Below, in pieces: positions 42,383-50,726 of a stretch of 64,000 nucleotides of DNA (positions are counted from its first letter, which is position 1; every line of letters begins with the position of its first letter). The stretch covers positions 86,943 to 150,942 of the forward strand of contig CAZSLI010000004.1 in the NCBI GenBank assembly GCA_964607705.1, given 5' to 3'. The notes under the pieces are model-generated. The model searched no databases. It saw nothing but the letters and a program-made list of their open reading frames with translations, and was not told the DNA's origin. Made by a program: the position numbers and the translations under genes. This stretch comes from CAZSLI01 sp964607705. Lineage in GTDB: Bacteria > Actinomycetota > Coriobacteriia > Anaerosomatales > PHET01.

Positions 42383-43466
42383 GGATGAGCTCCTCCCTCA
42401 CACGGTCGGCCGGCATGCCGACCGACTTCCCGCGAACGATGATCCGCACGTTCGTGACCTCGTTCTGCTTCGCCCACAGGTACGCGATCGCCACGCCCAC
42501 TCCGTGCGGATCCCGCACGCCTGCCGAGACGGCCTTGCGCATCAGGAGCTCCTCGAGCACACGCTCGAAGACGGCGATCGACTGCATCTCGAGGTAGCGC
42601 ACTGCGGCATCGTCGAGCACCTCGCCGTACGGCGTTCGCTTGAGACGGTCGAGCACCTCGTCGACGTCGGACATCTTCGACAGCTCGAGGAACAGGTCGA
42701 ACCGTACGACCCGTCCGCCTTCGAGGAAGTAGCGGCTCGCCTTCTCGGCGCCCACCTCGTCCTTCATCATGCGGAAGACCGTGACCAGGTTGAGGATGTC
42801 GATCTGTATGCCGAGGATGCGACGAGTCGCGTCCACGTCACTGCTTTCGCCGATGAGCCTGGAAGCGGCCCACTCTGCGTACCTGCGGTCCAGCGCCAGC
42901 TCGAGCGATGCGAGATTGCCGTCCTTCGCGTACTCGGGGTACGCCCGGCGAAGCGCGGCTGCATAGTCGAGCCCCCACATCGCCATCGTGTCGACGATGG
43001 CCTTGACGTCATCGAGCTTGGCCAGGGCCTCAAGCTCGGTGGAGGTCAGTGCCCCCGCAGGCATGAGGCTCTCTTTGATCTCGTCGAGGCCCACGTGATT
43101 GTGGGCGCCGCGCAGGATCGTCTTCACGTTGAAGACGTCCCAGCGTGCGAGCAACGTGATAAGCGCTGCGCGCATCCTCTGGTCGAGGAAGCCGAGTACC
43201 TTGCGGTATGAGTGGACCATGTTCTCTTTGAGAGCGTCGTCCACGACGGCCGACGTCATTCCCTTGACGATCTCTGTCTCGAGCTGCGACCGGTACGGGG
43301 TCTCCATCAGCTCCTTGACCATCGACTGAACGTCAGGAGCTGCGATGAGTCGCTCGTAGAACCCCGCGTCGAGCAGGTTCGCTCGCATGCCTCGAAGCCG
43401 GGCGCAGGCATAACCCGCGTCCGTTTCCGGGGCCCGCTTGGCGGACGACACGACGGCCTCTCTCAT
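42375..43466 (-). CDS. ntpC: V/A-type ATPase subunit C
   Basis: A 363-residue helical subunit that links the central stalk to the proteolipid ring. YACARLRGMRANLLDAGFYERLI and the repeated RRY..W helix patterns (ALDRRYAEWAASRL) are family-like. Length is typical. The start shares ATGA with subunit E. Confidence 0.92.
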   Translation of the reverse strand: MREAVVSSAKRAPETDAGYACARLRGMRANLLDAGFYERLIAAPDVQSMVKELMETPYRSQLETEIVKGMTSAVVDDALKENMVHSYRKVLGFLDQRMRAALITLLARWDVFNVKTILRGAHNHVGLDEIKESLMPAGALTSTELEALAKLDDVKAIVDTMAMWGLDYAAALRRAYPEYAKDGNLASLELALDRRYAEWAASRLIGESSDVDATRRILGIQIDILNLVTVFRMMKDEVGAEKASRYFLEGGRVVRFDLFLELSKMSDVDEVLDRLKRTPYGEVLDDAAVRYLEMQSIAVFERVLEELLMRKAVSAGVRDPHGVGVAIAYLWAKQNEVTNVRIIVRGKSVGMPADRVREELILV

Positions 43467-44038
43467 GCGAAGAGCACCTTTGCCGCCTCGGCCTGCACCA
43501 GTTGACGAGAGCGTTCAAGCCGGTCCTCGAGCGTGTTCCGCCGGACGATCCGCCCACCGGAGGACTCGACGACCACTCCGCCGGCGCACTTGAGGTCGGT
43601 CTCCACCCGACCGGCGCCGTGCTTGGCGAGTGCGGCCTGCGCCAACTCGGCGTCCGCAGGGTCGACGTGGATGACCACGTCGCCCTCGATGCCGGCAAGC
43701 GCTTCCTCGGCGAGCTTCGCGAACAGGTTCGGATACGAAGCCTCGGAGCGGAGACCGCCTAGCCGCTCACGAGCGCCGGCGAACACGGCCTCAAGGCCGT
43801 CGCCACGCGCAGACGACACCGCCATCTTCGATTCGAGCCGCGCGGCGTTCACGAGCTTCGATGCCCGTGAGTTGGCCGACCGCTCGACCTGCTTCGCATA
43901 GCCGTCCCGGATGCCCTCCGCTTCGGCGATGGCCTGCTTCTCGATCAGGTCGGCGTGAGCCCGTGCCTCATCCAGCACCGCGTCGATATCGGCCTGCGCC
44001 TGTTCCTCGAGGGCTTTGAGGATGTCCTCGATAGCCAC
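43463..44038 (-). CDS. ntpE: V/A-type ATPase subunit E
   Basis: A 191-residue peripheral-stalk subunit. The N-terminal 95 residues are a charged coiled coil (ILKALEEQAQADIDAVLDEAR); the C-terminal globular half contains VVESSGGRIVRRNTLEDRLERSR, the conserved end. Confidence 0.92.
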   Translation of the reverse strand: MAIEDILKALEEQAQADIDAVLDEARAHADLIEKQAIAEAEGIRDGYAKQVERSANSRASKLVNAARLESKMAVSSARGDGLEAVFAGARERLGGLRSEASYPNLFAKLAEEALAGIEGDVVIHVDPADAELAQAALAKHGAGRVETDLKCAGGVVVESSGGRIVRRNTLEDRLERSRQLVQAEAAKVLFA

Positions 44039-44065
44039 GATTGCCCCCTCTCAGCGGGTCGGTTG

Positions 44066-44386
44066 TTACTCGCCGCCGTTGAGAAGGATGGCCATGACGA
44101 AGCCGAGGAGGACGATGACCTCGGGAAGAGCCGTGAGCGTGAGGACGAAGATGCGCTCCTCAGGACGCTCGGCGAGCGTACCCTGCCCGGCAGAACCGAT
44201 GCGCGCCTGCGCCCAACCGGCGCCCAGTGCGGCAAGACCCATGGCCAGCGCACCTGCCATTGCCTTACCGGCGATGGCGACGCCATCACCCATCGTATTG
44301 CCCTCGGCCAGCGCGATCGCCGGCACGAGCAGGACGGCTAGGAGCGTCCCCAGGAAAACGTACGTTGCGAGCCTCTTGCTGATCAT
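44066..44386 (-). CDS. ntpK: V/A-type ATPase proteolipid subunit K
   Basis: A 106-residue ring subunit. Residues 1-27 look like a leader or extra helix (LATYVFLGTLLAVLLVPAIALA); helix 1 is about 36-63 (AIAGKAMAGALAMGLAALGAG) and helix 2 about 79-103 with the ion-binding Glu89 (LPEVIVLLGFVM). It is a single-hairpin form. The residues after Glu are hydrophobic (EVIVLL) rather than the ET/ETQ seen in many Na+-binding rings, so H+ is the likelier ion (inference). The start codon follows subunit I with a four-base overlap. Confidence 0.9.
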   Translation of the reverse strand: MISKRLATYVFLGTLLAVLLVPAIALAEGNTMGDGVAIAGKAMAGALAMGLAALGAGWAQARIGSAGQGTLAERPEERIFVLTLTALPEVIVLLGFVMAILLNGGE

Positions 44387-46401
44387 GCGCTCTTCTCCCC
44401 TCCGGTCTTATGGAACGGCTTGTACTGCTTGTCTCCGGTCTCGTAAAACCTCCCGAAGAACTCCAGGAAGTTGAGTCGGACTGCGTGGATGTTCGGGCTG
44501 AATGCCGCGATGACGAAGTTCAGTGCTTGAAGCGGGATGGCCACCAGGATGCCGAGCACCCAGTTGCCCATGCCGGCTGCGATCTCGTTGACCGCGTTGG
44601 CGAAGATGGCGCCCGCAAGGCCGACGGCCATGATACGCAGGTAGCTCGCGATCTTCGTGAGGGCCTCGACCGACTCGATCAGGCCCATGACCTTGCCGCC
44701 CCGGATGGCGAAGACCAGCCCGAGGAAGAGTGCCAGGCCACCGATGGCCTGCACCCACAGGGCGGCGCCAAGAAGCGCTTCGGCGAAGATGACACCAAGG
44801 ATCAGCATGATGAAGCCGACCACGAAGGCGAAGATGCCGCTCTTCTCCATGACGTGGTGCATGTTCTTGGTTTTGACGCCGTTGTAGATGCCGATGCCGA
44901 GTCCGAGCAGGACCTGGATGACTCCCAAGCCGATGCACGCGAACAGGAAGACGTTGATCATCGCTTCGCGCTGGAACGGGAGTACCTGGACGGCGCCCGC
45001 AGGCACGGGGGTGCCCATCGCCACCTCGCCGTTCAAGATGTAGATCGGCTGGATGATGTTCATGAAGTGAGTTCCGAGCAGATTCCCGAAGAACTCGCCG
45101 TAGAGGAACCCGAAGAAGATGCACATCGTCGCCGCCGGGCCGAGGATGGCCGTCGCCATCTGGACGCCCTCGTTGTCCTTGAAGCTCATCCGGAGCCACA
45201 TGACGGTGCCGAGCATGATCATGCCGTAGCCGATGTCGCCGACGATCATGCCGAAGAAGAGCGGGTAGAAGAACGCCAGCATGGCGGTGGGGTCATAGGT
45301 CCCGTACTTGGGCATGCCCATGAAGCCGAGGAGACCCTGATAGGGCTCCACCCACTTCGCGTTCTTGAGGGCCACCGGCGCGTCCTCGAACTCCTTCTGG
45401 TCGATCTCGAGCTGCGTGATGATGACGTCGTCGCCAAAGTCGGCCCGGACCCGTTCCCGTAGGTCCGGGAGGTCATCGACCGGGATCCAACCCTCTACCA
45501 CGAACGCATATTCCGTGCGCCCGAACTGCGGGATCGCCACGATCTCGTCGATGCGGTCGACGAGGACGTCGCGGCTGGTCGCAAGCTTCAGGTACCACTT
45601 GTCGGACAGCTCGGCGAGTTCCACTCGGATCTGCTCGAGCTCCTTGGGAAGTGCCGCCCTGCGCTGCTTGATCTCGTCGTACGCGACGTCCAGAGGCATG
45701 TCCTGGAAGTCCTGCGGCAGCCTGATCTGGTTGACGTTCTCCATCGCGAGGAACTTGTGGACCGGGTCCGCGTACATGCGCGAGTAGACAACGATGGCCG
45801 CGGTCGTGTTCTCGTCGATGTCGGTGGAGATGATCTCGCACTGCGAATTGGTGATCTTGTTCAGCTCCGCCTGGAGGTGCTCGAGGCCCGCCTTGTAGCG
45901 GCGCTCGACCAGTAGGGCGACGCTATCGAACGAGCCCGTCACCACGATCTGCTTGGCAAGCGGCTGGATCTTGCCGAGGATCGGCTCGTATCGAGCGAGC
46001 AGCGAGAGCTCCGCCTCGGCCGAGGTGTGCATCGTGGCGAGGTCTGCGGTCCGGTCTTCGACCTCGTTGATCAGGTCGACGACCTCCTGTGCCAGCTGCT
46101 CCGGTTCAAGCCCACAAAGCCTGCTGTACTCGACCTGACGCCGGGCGGCATCGATGCCGCCGGTCGGTTCATTGAGGGTCTTAAGGATCGCGCGAACCCG
46201 AATGAGCAGCTCGTCGAGCTGGTCATAGGCGGCGACGTCGTCGCCCTGGATCTCCATGCGCTCGAGCGGAACGCTGCCGCTCTGGATCTTCTTGCTCAGG
46301 TCTTCGATATGGAGACGACCCTGCTCGTGGAGCAGGCTCACCAACTCCATGAACTGGTTCTTCGGGCCGATTATCTCGACCTTCGCCATCGGGACAAGCA
46401 C
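44383..46401 (-). CDS. ntpI: V/A-type ATPase subunit I
   Basis: A 672-residue stator membrane subunit. The N-terminal half is a cytoplasmic coiled-coil domain; the C-terminal half has about seven or eight hydrophobic segments, including AFFYPLFFGMIVGDIGYGMIM and SYLRIMAVGLAGAIFANAVNEIA with the conserved Arg. The GTG at 46401 (VLVPMAKVEIIG) is chosen because GGGGAGG lies nine bases before it and family proteins start MxxxPMxKV. Confidence 0.92.
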   Translation of the reverse strand: MLVPMAKVEIIGPKNQFMELVSLLHEQGRLHIEDLSKKIQSGSVPLERMEIQGDDVAAYDQLDELLIRVRAILKTLNEPTGGIDAARRQVEYSRLCGLEPEQLAQEVVDLINEVEDRTADLATMHTSAEAELSLLARYEPILGKIQPLAKQIVVTGSFDSVALLVERRYKAGLEHLQAELNKITNSQCEIISTDIDENTTAAIVVYSRMYADPVHKFLAMENVNQIRLPQDFQDMPLDVAYDEIKQRRAALPKELEQIRVELAELSDKWYLKLATSRDVLVDRIDEIVAIPQFGRTEYAFVVEGWIPVDDLPDLRERVRADFGDDVIITQLEIDQKEFEDAPVALKNAKWVEPYQGLLGFMGMPKYGTYDPTAMLAFFYPLFFGMIVGDIGYGMIMLGTVMWLRMSFKDNEGVQMATAILGPAATMCIFFGFLYGEFFGNLLGTHFMNIIQPIYILNGEVAMGTPVPAGAVQVLPFQREAMINVFLFACIGLGVIQVLLGLGIGIYNGVKTKNMHHVMEKSGIFAFVVGFIMLILGVIFAEALLGAALWVQAIGGLALFLGLVFAIRGGKVMGLIESVEALTKIASYLRIMAVGLAGAIFANAVNEIAAGMGNWVLGILVAIPLQALNFVIAAFSPNIHAVRLNFLEFFGRFYETGDKQYKPFHKTGGEKSA

Positions 46402-46449
46402 GACGACCACCCTCCCCTAAGGTAGTGCAGGCGTTTCCGCGGCTACGGC

Positions 46450-46821
46450 TCAGACAGCCGTCACTGCGTCTACGACGAGCTGTATGGCGCTGGCCTTACG
46501 CGCCTCGATGGAGGCCGTTATCTCGGCGGCCTCCGCTTGTGCGTTCTTCCTCATCGTCGCGGCCTCAGCCTCGGCTGCGGCGACGATCGTCTGCTCCTGA
46601 TTGCGAGCGCCCGTGCCGCCCTCCGCCTCGGCCTCACTTACTACCTCGGCCGCCTTCTTCCGCGCGGCCGCGACGATGTCGTCCGCCTCGCGCTTCGCCG
46701 AAAGCATGCGGCCCGAAATCTCGAGCTCCCGCTCCCGGATCAGCTGCAAGGGTGAGTTAGCGTCGGTCGCGATAGTCTGCTGGTGCATGGCGATCTCGTT
46801 CGCGAGATCCTCTTGCGACAT
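46450..46821 (-). CDS. V/A-type ATPase subunit H/G
   Basis: A 123-residue peripheral-stalk coiled coil, pairing with E. It starts MSQEDLANEIAMHQQTIATD and contains a long Ala/Glu/Lys heptad region (AKREADDIVAAARKKAAEVVS) typical of AhaH/G subunits. The in-frame upstream extension lacks homology-like sequence. First gene of the operon. Confidence 0.85.
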   Translation of the reverse strand: MSQEDLANEIAMHQQTIATDANSPLQLIRERELEISGRMLSAKREADDIVAAARKKAAEVVSEAEAEGGTGARNQEQTIVAAAEAEAATMRKNAQAEAAEITASIEARKASAIQLVVDAVTAV

Positions 46822-46856
46822 CGTCCACCCCCCGATCGTCCGCGTGCGCCAAGAAC

Positions 46857-46873
46857 AGGCGCACTGTGCGCCT
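46857..46873. promoter_or_regulatory. Palindrome upstream of the V-ATPase operon
   Basis: aggcgca-ctg-tgcgcct lies 36 bases before the first ATPase start. It could be an operator or leader hairpin. No clear -35/-10 is seen in the 119-bp gap. Confidence 0.35.
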
Positions 46874-46940
46874 AGGAGAGGTTTCGTCGAATCGATGGGG
46901 TTCTCCTGCACAGTTTGCAGGCGATTCCGCAAACGGCGAG

Positions 46941-48059
46941 CTAGCGGTAAACGCGCTCCAGCCGCATCCCGAACGAGCAGGCGATCTCGTAGTTGATGGT
47001 GCCGGCCAGATCGGCCATTTCCTCGGCGGTGATCCGCTCGGGACCCTGCTCGCCGAGGAGCACCATCTCGTCACCTCGGCGCGCCTCCACGCCCCTCGGG
47101 ACCTCGACCATCAGCTGGTCCATGCACACACGACCGACTTGCTCAACACGACGCCCGCCGAGCAGCACGTTCATGCGCCCGGACAGCACGCGGTGCACAC
47201 CATCGGCGTAACCGAGAGGCAGGGTCGCGATGGTCGTCGGGGCGGCGGCCCGATACGTCAGCCCGTAGGAGACGCCCTCGCCCATAGAGATGCGCTTGAC
47301 GAGCGTCGCACGCGCCTTGACCGCCATCGCGGGGCGCAGGTCCACGCGCCCCCGCGTGTGCTGGGACGGCTGCAGCCCGTAGATCGCGATGCCGCACCGG
47401 ACCATGTCGAAGTGGGCCTCGGGGTACAGCACGGTGGCAGGCGAGTTGGCGGCGTGCACGATGCCGGGGTCGACGCCCTCGGTGCGCATGGCGTCGAGGG
47501 CTGCCCGGAAGCGCTGCAGTTGGCGGGTGGCATCCCAATCGTCCGGCAGGTCTGCGGTCGCAAAGTGGGTGAACGTACCCTCGAGCCTCAGTCCCGGAAA
47601 CTCGCGAAGCATCGCAGCGAACTGCGGCGCGTCATCGGCGCAGACGCCGATGCGATTCATGCCGGTGTCTATCTTGAGGTGATATGGAGCTTCCACCCCC
47701 GCCTGAGCCGCTGCGCGACCCAGCGCTCCTGCGAACTCCCTGGTGTAGAGCGTGGGCGTCAGCCGGTGCTGCAGGATGTCAGTGACGGTGGTGGTGGGCG
47801 GCTCCGACAGGACCTGCACAGGGGCGGCGATACCGGCGTCCCTGAGAGCGATACCCTCTTCGACCGTCGCGACGCCAAGATTGCTCGCTCCCGCGGCCAA
47901 AGCGGCCTCGGCGACGCGGACCGCGCCGTGTCCGTAGCCATCGGCCTTGACGACCGCCATGAAGCGCGTCTCCGAGGGAGTGAGCGCCTTGAGCGCCCGT
48001 ACGTTGTGCGCGATGGCCCCGAGGTCGATCTCGGCCCAGGCCCAGCGGGCGTCGGTCAT
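46941..48059 (-). CDS. alr: Alanine racemase
   Basis: A 372-residue PLP enzyme making D-alanine for peptidoglycan. PLP-Lys in FMAVVKADGYGHGAVRVAE, catalytic Tyr in GVSYGLTYRA, and ARATLVKRISMGEG. Full length. Starts immediately after the CBS-protein stop (TAG ATG), so it is the last gene of the glmS-acpS-nnrD-CBS-alr string. Confidence 0.96.
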   Translation of the reverse strand: MTDARWAWAEIDLGAIAHNVRALKALTPSETRFMAVVKADGYGHGAVRVAEAALAAGASNLGVATVEEGIALRDAGIAAPVQVLSEPPTTTVTDILQHRLTPTLYTREFAGALGRAAAQAGVEAPYHLKIDTGMNRIGVCADDAPQFAAMLREFPGLRLEGTFTHFATADLPDDWDATRQLQRFRAALDAMRTEGVDPGIVHAANSPATVLYPEAHFDMVRCGIAIYGLQPSQHTRGRVDLRPAMAVKARATLVKRISMGEGVSYGLTYRAAAPTTIATLPLGYADGVHRVLSGRMNVLLGGRRVEQVGRVCMDQLMVEVPRGVEARRGDEMVLLGEQGPERITAEEMADLAGTINYEIACSFGMRLERVYR

Positions 48060-48524
48060 CTAGGTCAGTCCCCGAGCCATCGCCCGAACGATGTCGTGCT
48101 TGCTCACGATGCCGACCAGCTTGTCGCCCTCGAGTACCGGAAGCCTTGAGACATCCCGATCTGCCAGCAACGATGCCACCTCCTCGATCGAGGCGTCCAC
48201 CGAGACGGTGATCGGATCCTGCGTCATGACGTCGGCGACCGAGGCGGCAACCGCCTTCTTGAGTTCCTGCTCGAAGCGGACCGTCGACGGCGGGTACATG
48301 ATGAAGCCGTCGAGCAGATGGATGTACGTGGGGAACTCGAGCTTCACGTCCTGCATGATCAGGTCGCCCTCGGTGACCAGTCCGACGAGCTTGCCGCCAT
48401 CGACCACGGGCAGAGCGCCGAAGTCGTTCTCGGCCATCAGCTTGGCGGCCTCTGTCACGGTCAGATCCGCGGTCACCACGACCGGATCGGGTGTCATGAT
48501 GTCACGCGCTGTCAGGTCTGCCAT
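48060..48524 (-). CDS. Two-CBS-domain protein
   Basis: A 154-residue protein of two CBS motifs (about 5-60 and 95-150): TARDIMTPDPVVVTADLTVTE, ALPVVDGGKLVGLVTEGDLI, DVMTQDPITVSVDASIEEVA and RLPVLEGDKLVGIVSKHDIV. Such proteins sense adenine nucleotides. A 35-residue insert (DVKLEFPTYIHLLDGFIMYP) between them is characteristic of a group often seen in actinobacteria. Regulatory target unknown. Confidence 0.88.
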   Translation of the reverse strand: MADLTARDIMTPDPVVVTADLTVTEAAKLMAENDFGALPVVDGGKLVGLVTEGDLIMQDVKLEFPTYIHLLDGFIMYPPSTVRFEQELKKAVAASVADVMTQDPITVSVDASIEEVASLLADRDVSRLPVLEGDKLVGIVSKHDIVRAMARGLT

Positions 48525-48546
48525 GGTCGCTCTCCCTATCGATGGT

Positions 48547-50076
48547 CTACCAACTGCCGAGGAGCTCGGCGTATGCAGTGGGCACGTATTCCGGTAGGTC
48601 TTCTGCTGTCACGCACATCGGCGTGAGTTCCGCCGCTGCGGCTTCGCCCGCGCGTCCATGCAAGTGTGCTCCCAGAGCGCCGGCTTCGAACCCCGAAAGG
48701 CCCTGCGCGACAAGCGCCCCGATGATCCCGGCAAGCACATCGCCGGTACCCGCGGTAGCGAGCGCGGGCGTTCCTGCGGTGATGATGACCTGCCTGCGCT
48801 CAGAGCTGACGACCGTTCCCGCGCCCTTGAGGACCACGGTCCGGTCGCCCTCGGCGAGCCTTGCCGATGAGGATACCCTATCGGCCTGGACCTCGGCTGA
48901 CGAGACGCCGAGCAGCCGGGCGAGCTCACCCGGATGCGGCGTGAGCACCGTCGGCGCGATCCGCTGTTCGAGCAGCGAGTGCGCATCGACCAAGGCGTTG
49001 AGCCCGTCCGCATCGATGACCAACGGCTTCTGCAGCTTGGCCACCAGGCCGCGCACCATTGCGACAGCCCCGTCGGCAAGTGTCAGACCCGGTCCCAGCA
49101 CGACGGCGTCGTAGTCGGCCGCCAGTTCCAGCAGCGGCGTTATCGCGGCCGAGGAGAAGGTGCGGCTTCGCGCGGACGGCAACCCTACCACCGGCGCAGC
49201 CAGCAGGTGCGCCTGTGCGACCGGGACCACTGGCTCGGGGACCGCGAGCGTCACGTAGCCCGCACCGGCCCGCATCGCGCCTCGAGCCGCCAGCACGGCC
49301 GCACCCGGAAAGCGCCCGGAGCCCGCGATGACGAGTACTCGGCCTCGATCGTTCTTGTGGGCGTCAGCGGCCGGCATGGGCACGAGCGCTGAGTAATCGG
49401 CATCGAGCCATATCTCGGGCGCCCCTAGCGCCGCGGCTTCCGACTCCCCGATCCCGATGTCGGCCACCACGATCTCGCCCGCACGGGCGGCGCCCGGATG
49501 CAGGACCAATCCACGCTTGAGCGCCGAGAATGTGACCGTCACGTCGGCCTCCACGGACGACGGGTCGATATCCCCGAGGTCGCTACCGATTCCGGTGGGA
49601 AGATCTGCCGCGATGACGAGGATGCCGGCGGCGTTGATCGCACGGCACCAGGCAGGGAGCGGCTCGCGCAAGGGCAGATGCGACCCGGTGCCGAGCAAGG
49701 CATCGACCAGTACCGAGGCGGAGGCGAGCTCCTCGGCGGTGGGATCAGCAGGCGGCACCCGCCAGCGGACTCCCGCTTCGGACGCGCGCTCCGCGGCGTC
49801 ACGGGCCACACCGGTCATGCGGTCCGGCGCAAGGAATGCATAGACCTCGACCTCACGACCGGCTTCGCGAAGGAGCCGCGCGGCGACCCATCCGTCACCG
49901 CCGTTGTTGCCGGGGCCGGTGAGGACGACGACGCGTCCTTCAGGGACACGCTCGACAACCTCGGCAGCCAGCGCGGCTCCCGCGCGCTCCATCAGCTCCT
50001 CGAGCGTGACGGACTGCGATGCGATCGCGGCTTCCTCGGCTGCCTTGGCTTGCTCGGCGGTCAGTGCTCGAAGCAT
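48547..50076 (-). CDS. nnrD: Bifunctional NAD(P)H-hydrate epimerase/dehydratase
   Basis: A 509-residue repair enzyme. The N-terminal YjeF_N epimerase (about 1-210) has VVVLTGPGNNGGDGWVAARLL; the C-terminal ADP-dependent dehydratase (about 225-509) has RVLVIAGSGRFPGAAVLAARG, VLGPGLTLADG, LTPHPGELARLLGVS and GTPALATAGTGDVLAGIIGA. It converts damaged NADHX/NADPHX back to NAD(P)H. Fused as in E. coli. Confidence 0.95.
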   Translation of the reverse strand: MLRALTAEQAKAAEEAAIASQSVTLEELMERAGAALAAEVVERVPEGRVVVLTGPGNNGGDGWVAARLLREAGREVEVYAFLAPDRMTGVARDAAERASEAGVRWRVPPADPTAEELASASVLVDALLGTGSHLPLREPLPAWCRAINAAGILVIAADLPTGIGSDLGDIDPSSVEADVTVTFSALKRGLVLHPGAARAGEIVVADIGIGESEAAALGAPEIWLDADYSALVPMPAADAHKNDRGRVLVIAGSGRFPGAAVLAARGAMRAGAGYVTLAVPEPVVPVAQAHLLAAPVVGLPSARSRTFSSAAITPLLELAADYDAVVLGPGLTLADGAVAMVRGLVAKLQKPLVIDADGLNALVDAHSLLEQRIAPTVLTPHPGELARLLGVSSAEVQADRVSSSARLAEGDRTVVLKGAGTVVSSERRQVIITAGTPALATAGTGDVLAGIIGALVAQGLSGFEAGALGAHLHGRAGEAAAAELTPMCVTAEDLPEYVPTAYAELLGSW

Positions 50077-50109
50077 CTCGTCCTCCGCCTCGGTGGGCTG
50101 GCGCCCTGG

Positions 50110-50724
50110 CTACGCGCCCGGCTGGGGCTCAGGCTCGGGTTCGGCATCCGGCCCGGCAGGCGTCTCGGCATCGGGCCCGGCAGGCGTCTCGGCATCGGGC
50201 TCGGCGAGCGTCTCAGCATCGGGCTCTTCGTGCGTGCGCGTGCCGGCGCTCGCCAGCATCTCCGGGTCGTCGAGCATCGCCTTCGCCTCCTTGAACAGGG
50301 CAGCAAGCTCGGCACGCGGATCAAGGCGCTCGTCCTTCTTCGGACGAGCATCCTGAGTGATAGCGACGGCCGACGCTACGGCTGTCGTATGCGTGAACGA
50401 CAAGGACAGATGCATCTCCACGACGCCGAGCTCCTCGGCGACCTCGGCGGCGCGCCCCGAGAGCCGAGGCACGGGGCGCCCGGACTGCTCGCGGATGACC
50501 TCGACGTCGGTGAAGCGCATGCCGGAGAAGCCGGTCCCGAGCGCCTTGAGGACGGCCTCCTTCGCAGCGAACCGCAGCGCGTAGTGCACCTCGGGCCGCG
50601 AGCGCTTGTCGCAGTACTTGCGCTCGTCCGCCGAGAAGATGCGCTCCTTGATCTTCGGCCGACGCTCGATGGCCTCTCGCATCCGCTCGATCTCGACGAT
50701 ATCGACACCCAGGCCGGTGATCAC
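50110..50724 (-). CDS. acpS: Holo-[acyl-carrier-protein] synthase with C-terminal extension
   Basis: A 204-residue protein. Residues 1-125 are AcpS, which transfers 4'-phosphopantetheine from CoA to ACP: GLGVDIVEIERM (Mg ligand Asp) and RFAAKEAVLKALGTGF (catalytic Glu/Lys). The family is usually about 120-130 residues; here 80 further residues follow, a short charged helix (LDPRAELAALFKEAKAMLDD) and a Pro/Glu/Ala repeat tail. Two bases after the glmS stop in reverse order (upstream gene glmS), so same operon. Confidence 0.92.
   Translation of the reverse strand: MITGLGVDIVEIERMREAIERRPKIKERIFSADERKYCDKRSRPEVHYALRFAAKEAVLKALGTGFSGMRFTDVEVIREQSGRPVPRLSGRAAEVAEELGVVEMHLSLSFTHTTAVASAVAITQDARPKKDERLDPRAELAALFKEAKAMLDDPEMLASAGTRTHEEPDAETLAEPDAETPAGPDAETPAGPDAEPEPEPQPGA
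50143..50214 (-). repeat. 24-bp tandem repeats in the acpS tail
   Basis: Three 24-bp units (50143-50166, 50167-50190, 50191-50214), nearly identical, encode the octapeptide repeat PDAETPAG/PDAETLAE. A fourth, diverged copy follows. In frame and low-complexity, so probably a flexible tail of variable length. Confidence 0.85.
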
Positions 50725-50726
50725 GC

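Noticed and set aside
50143..50214. CRISPR-like short repeats
   Set aside because: Units are directly tandem with no spacers, in frame within acpS, and encode an octapeptide.
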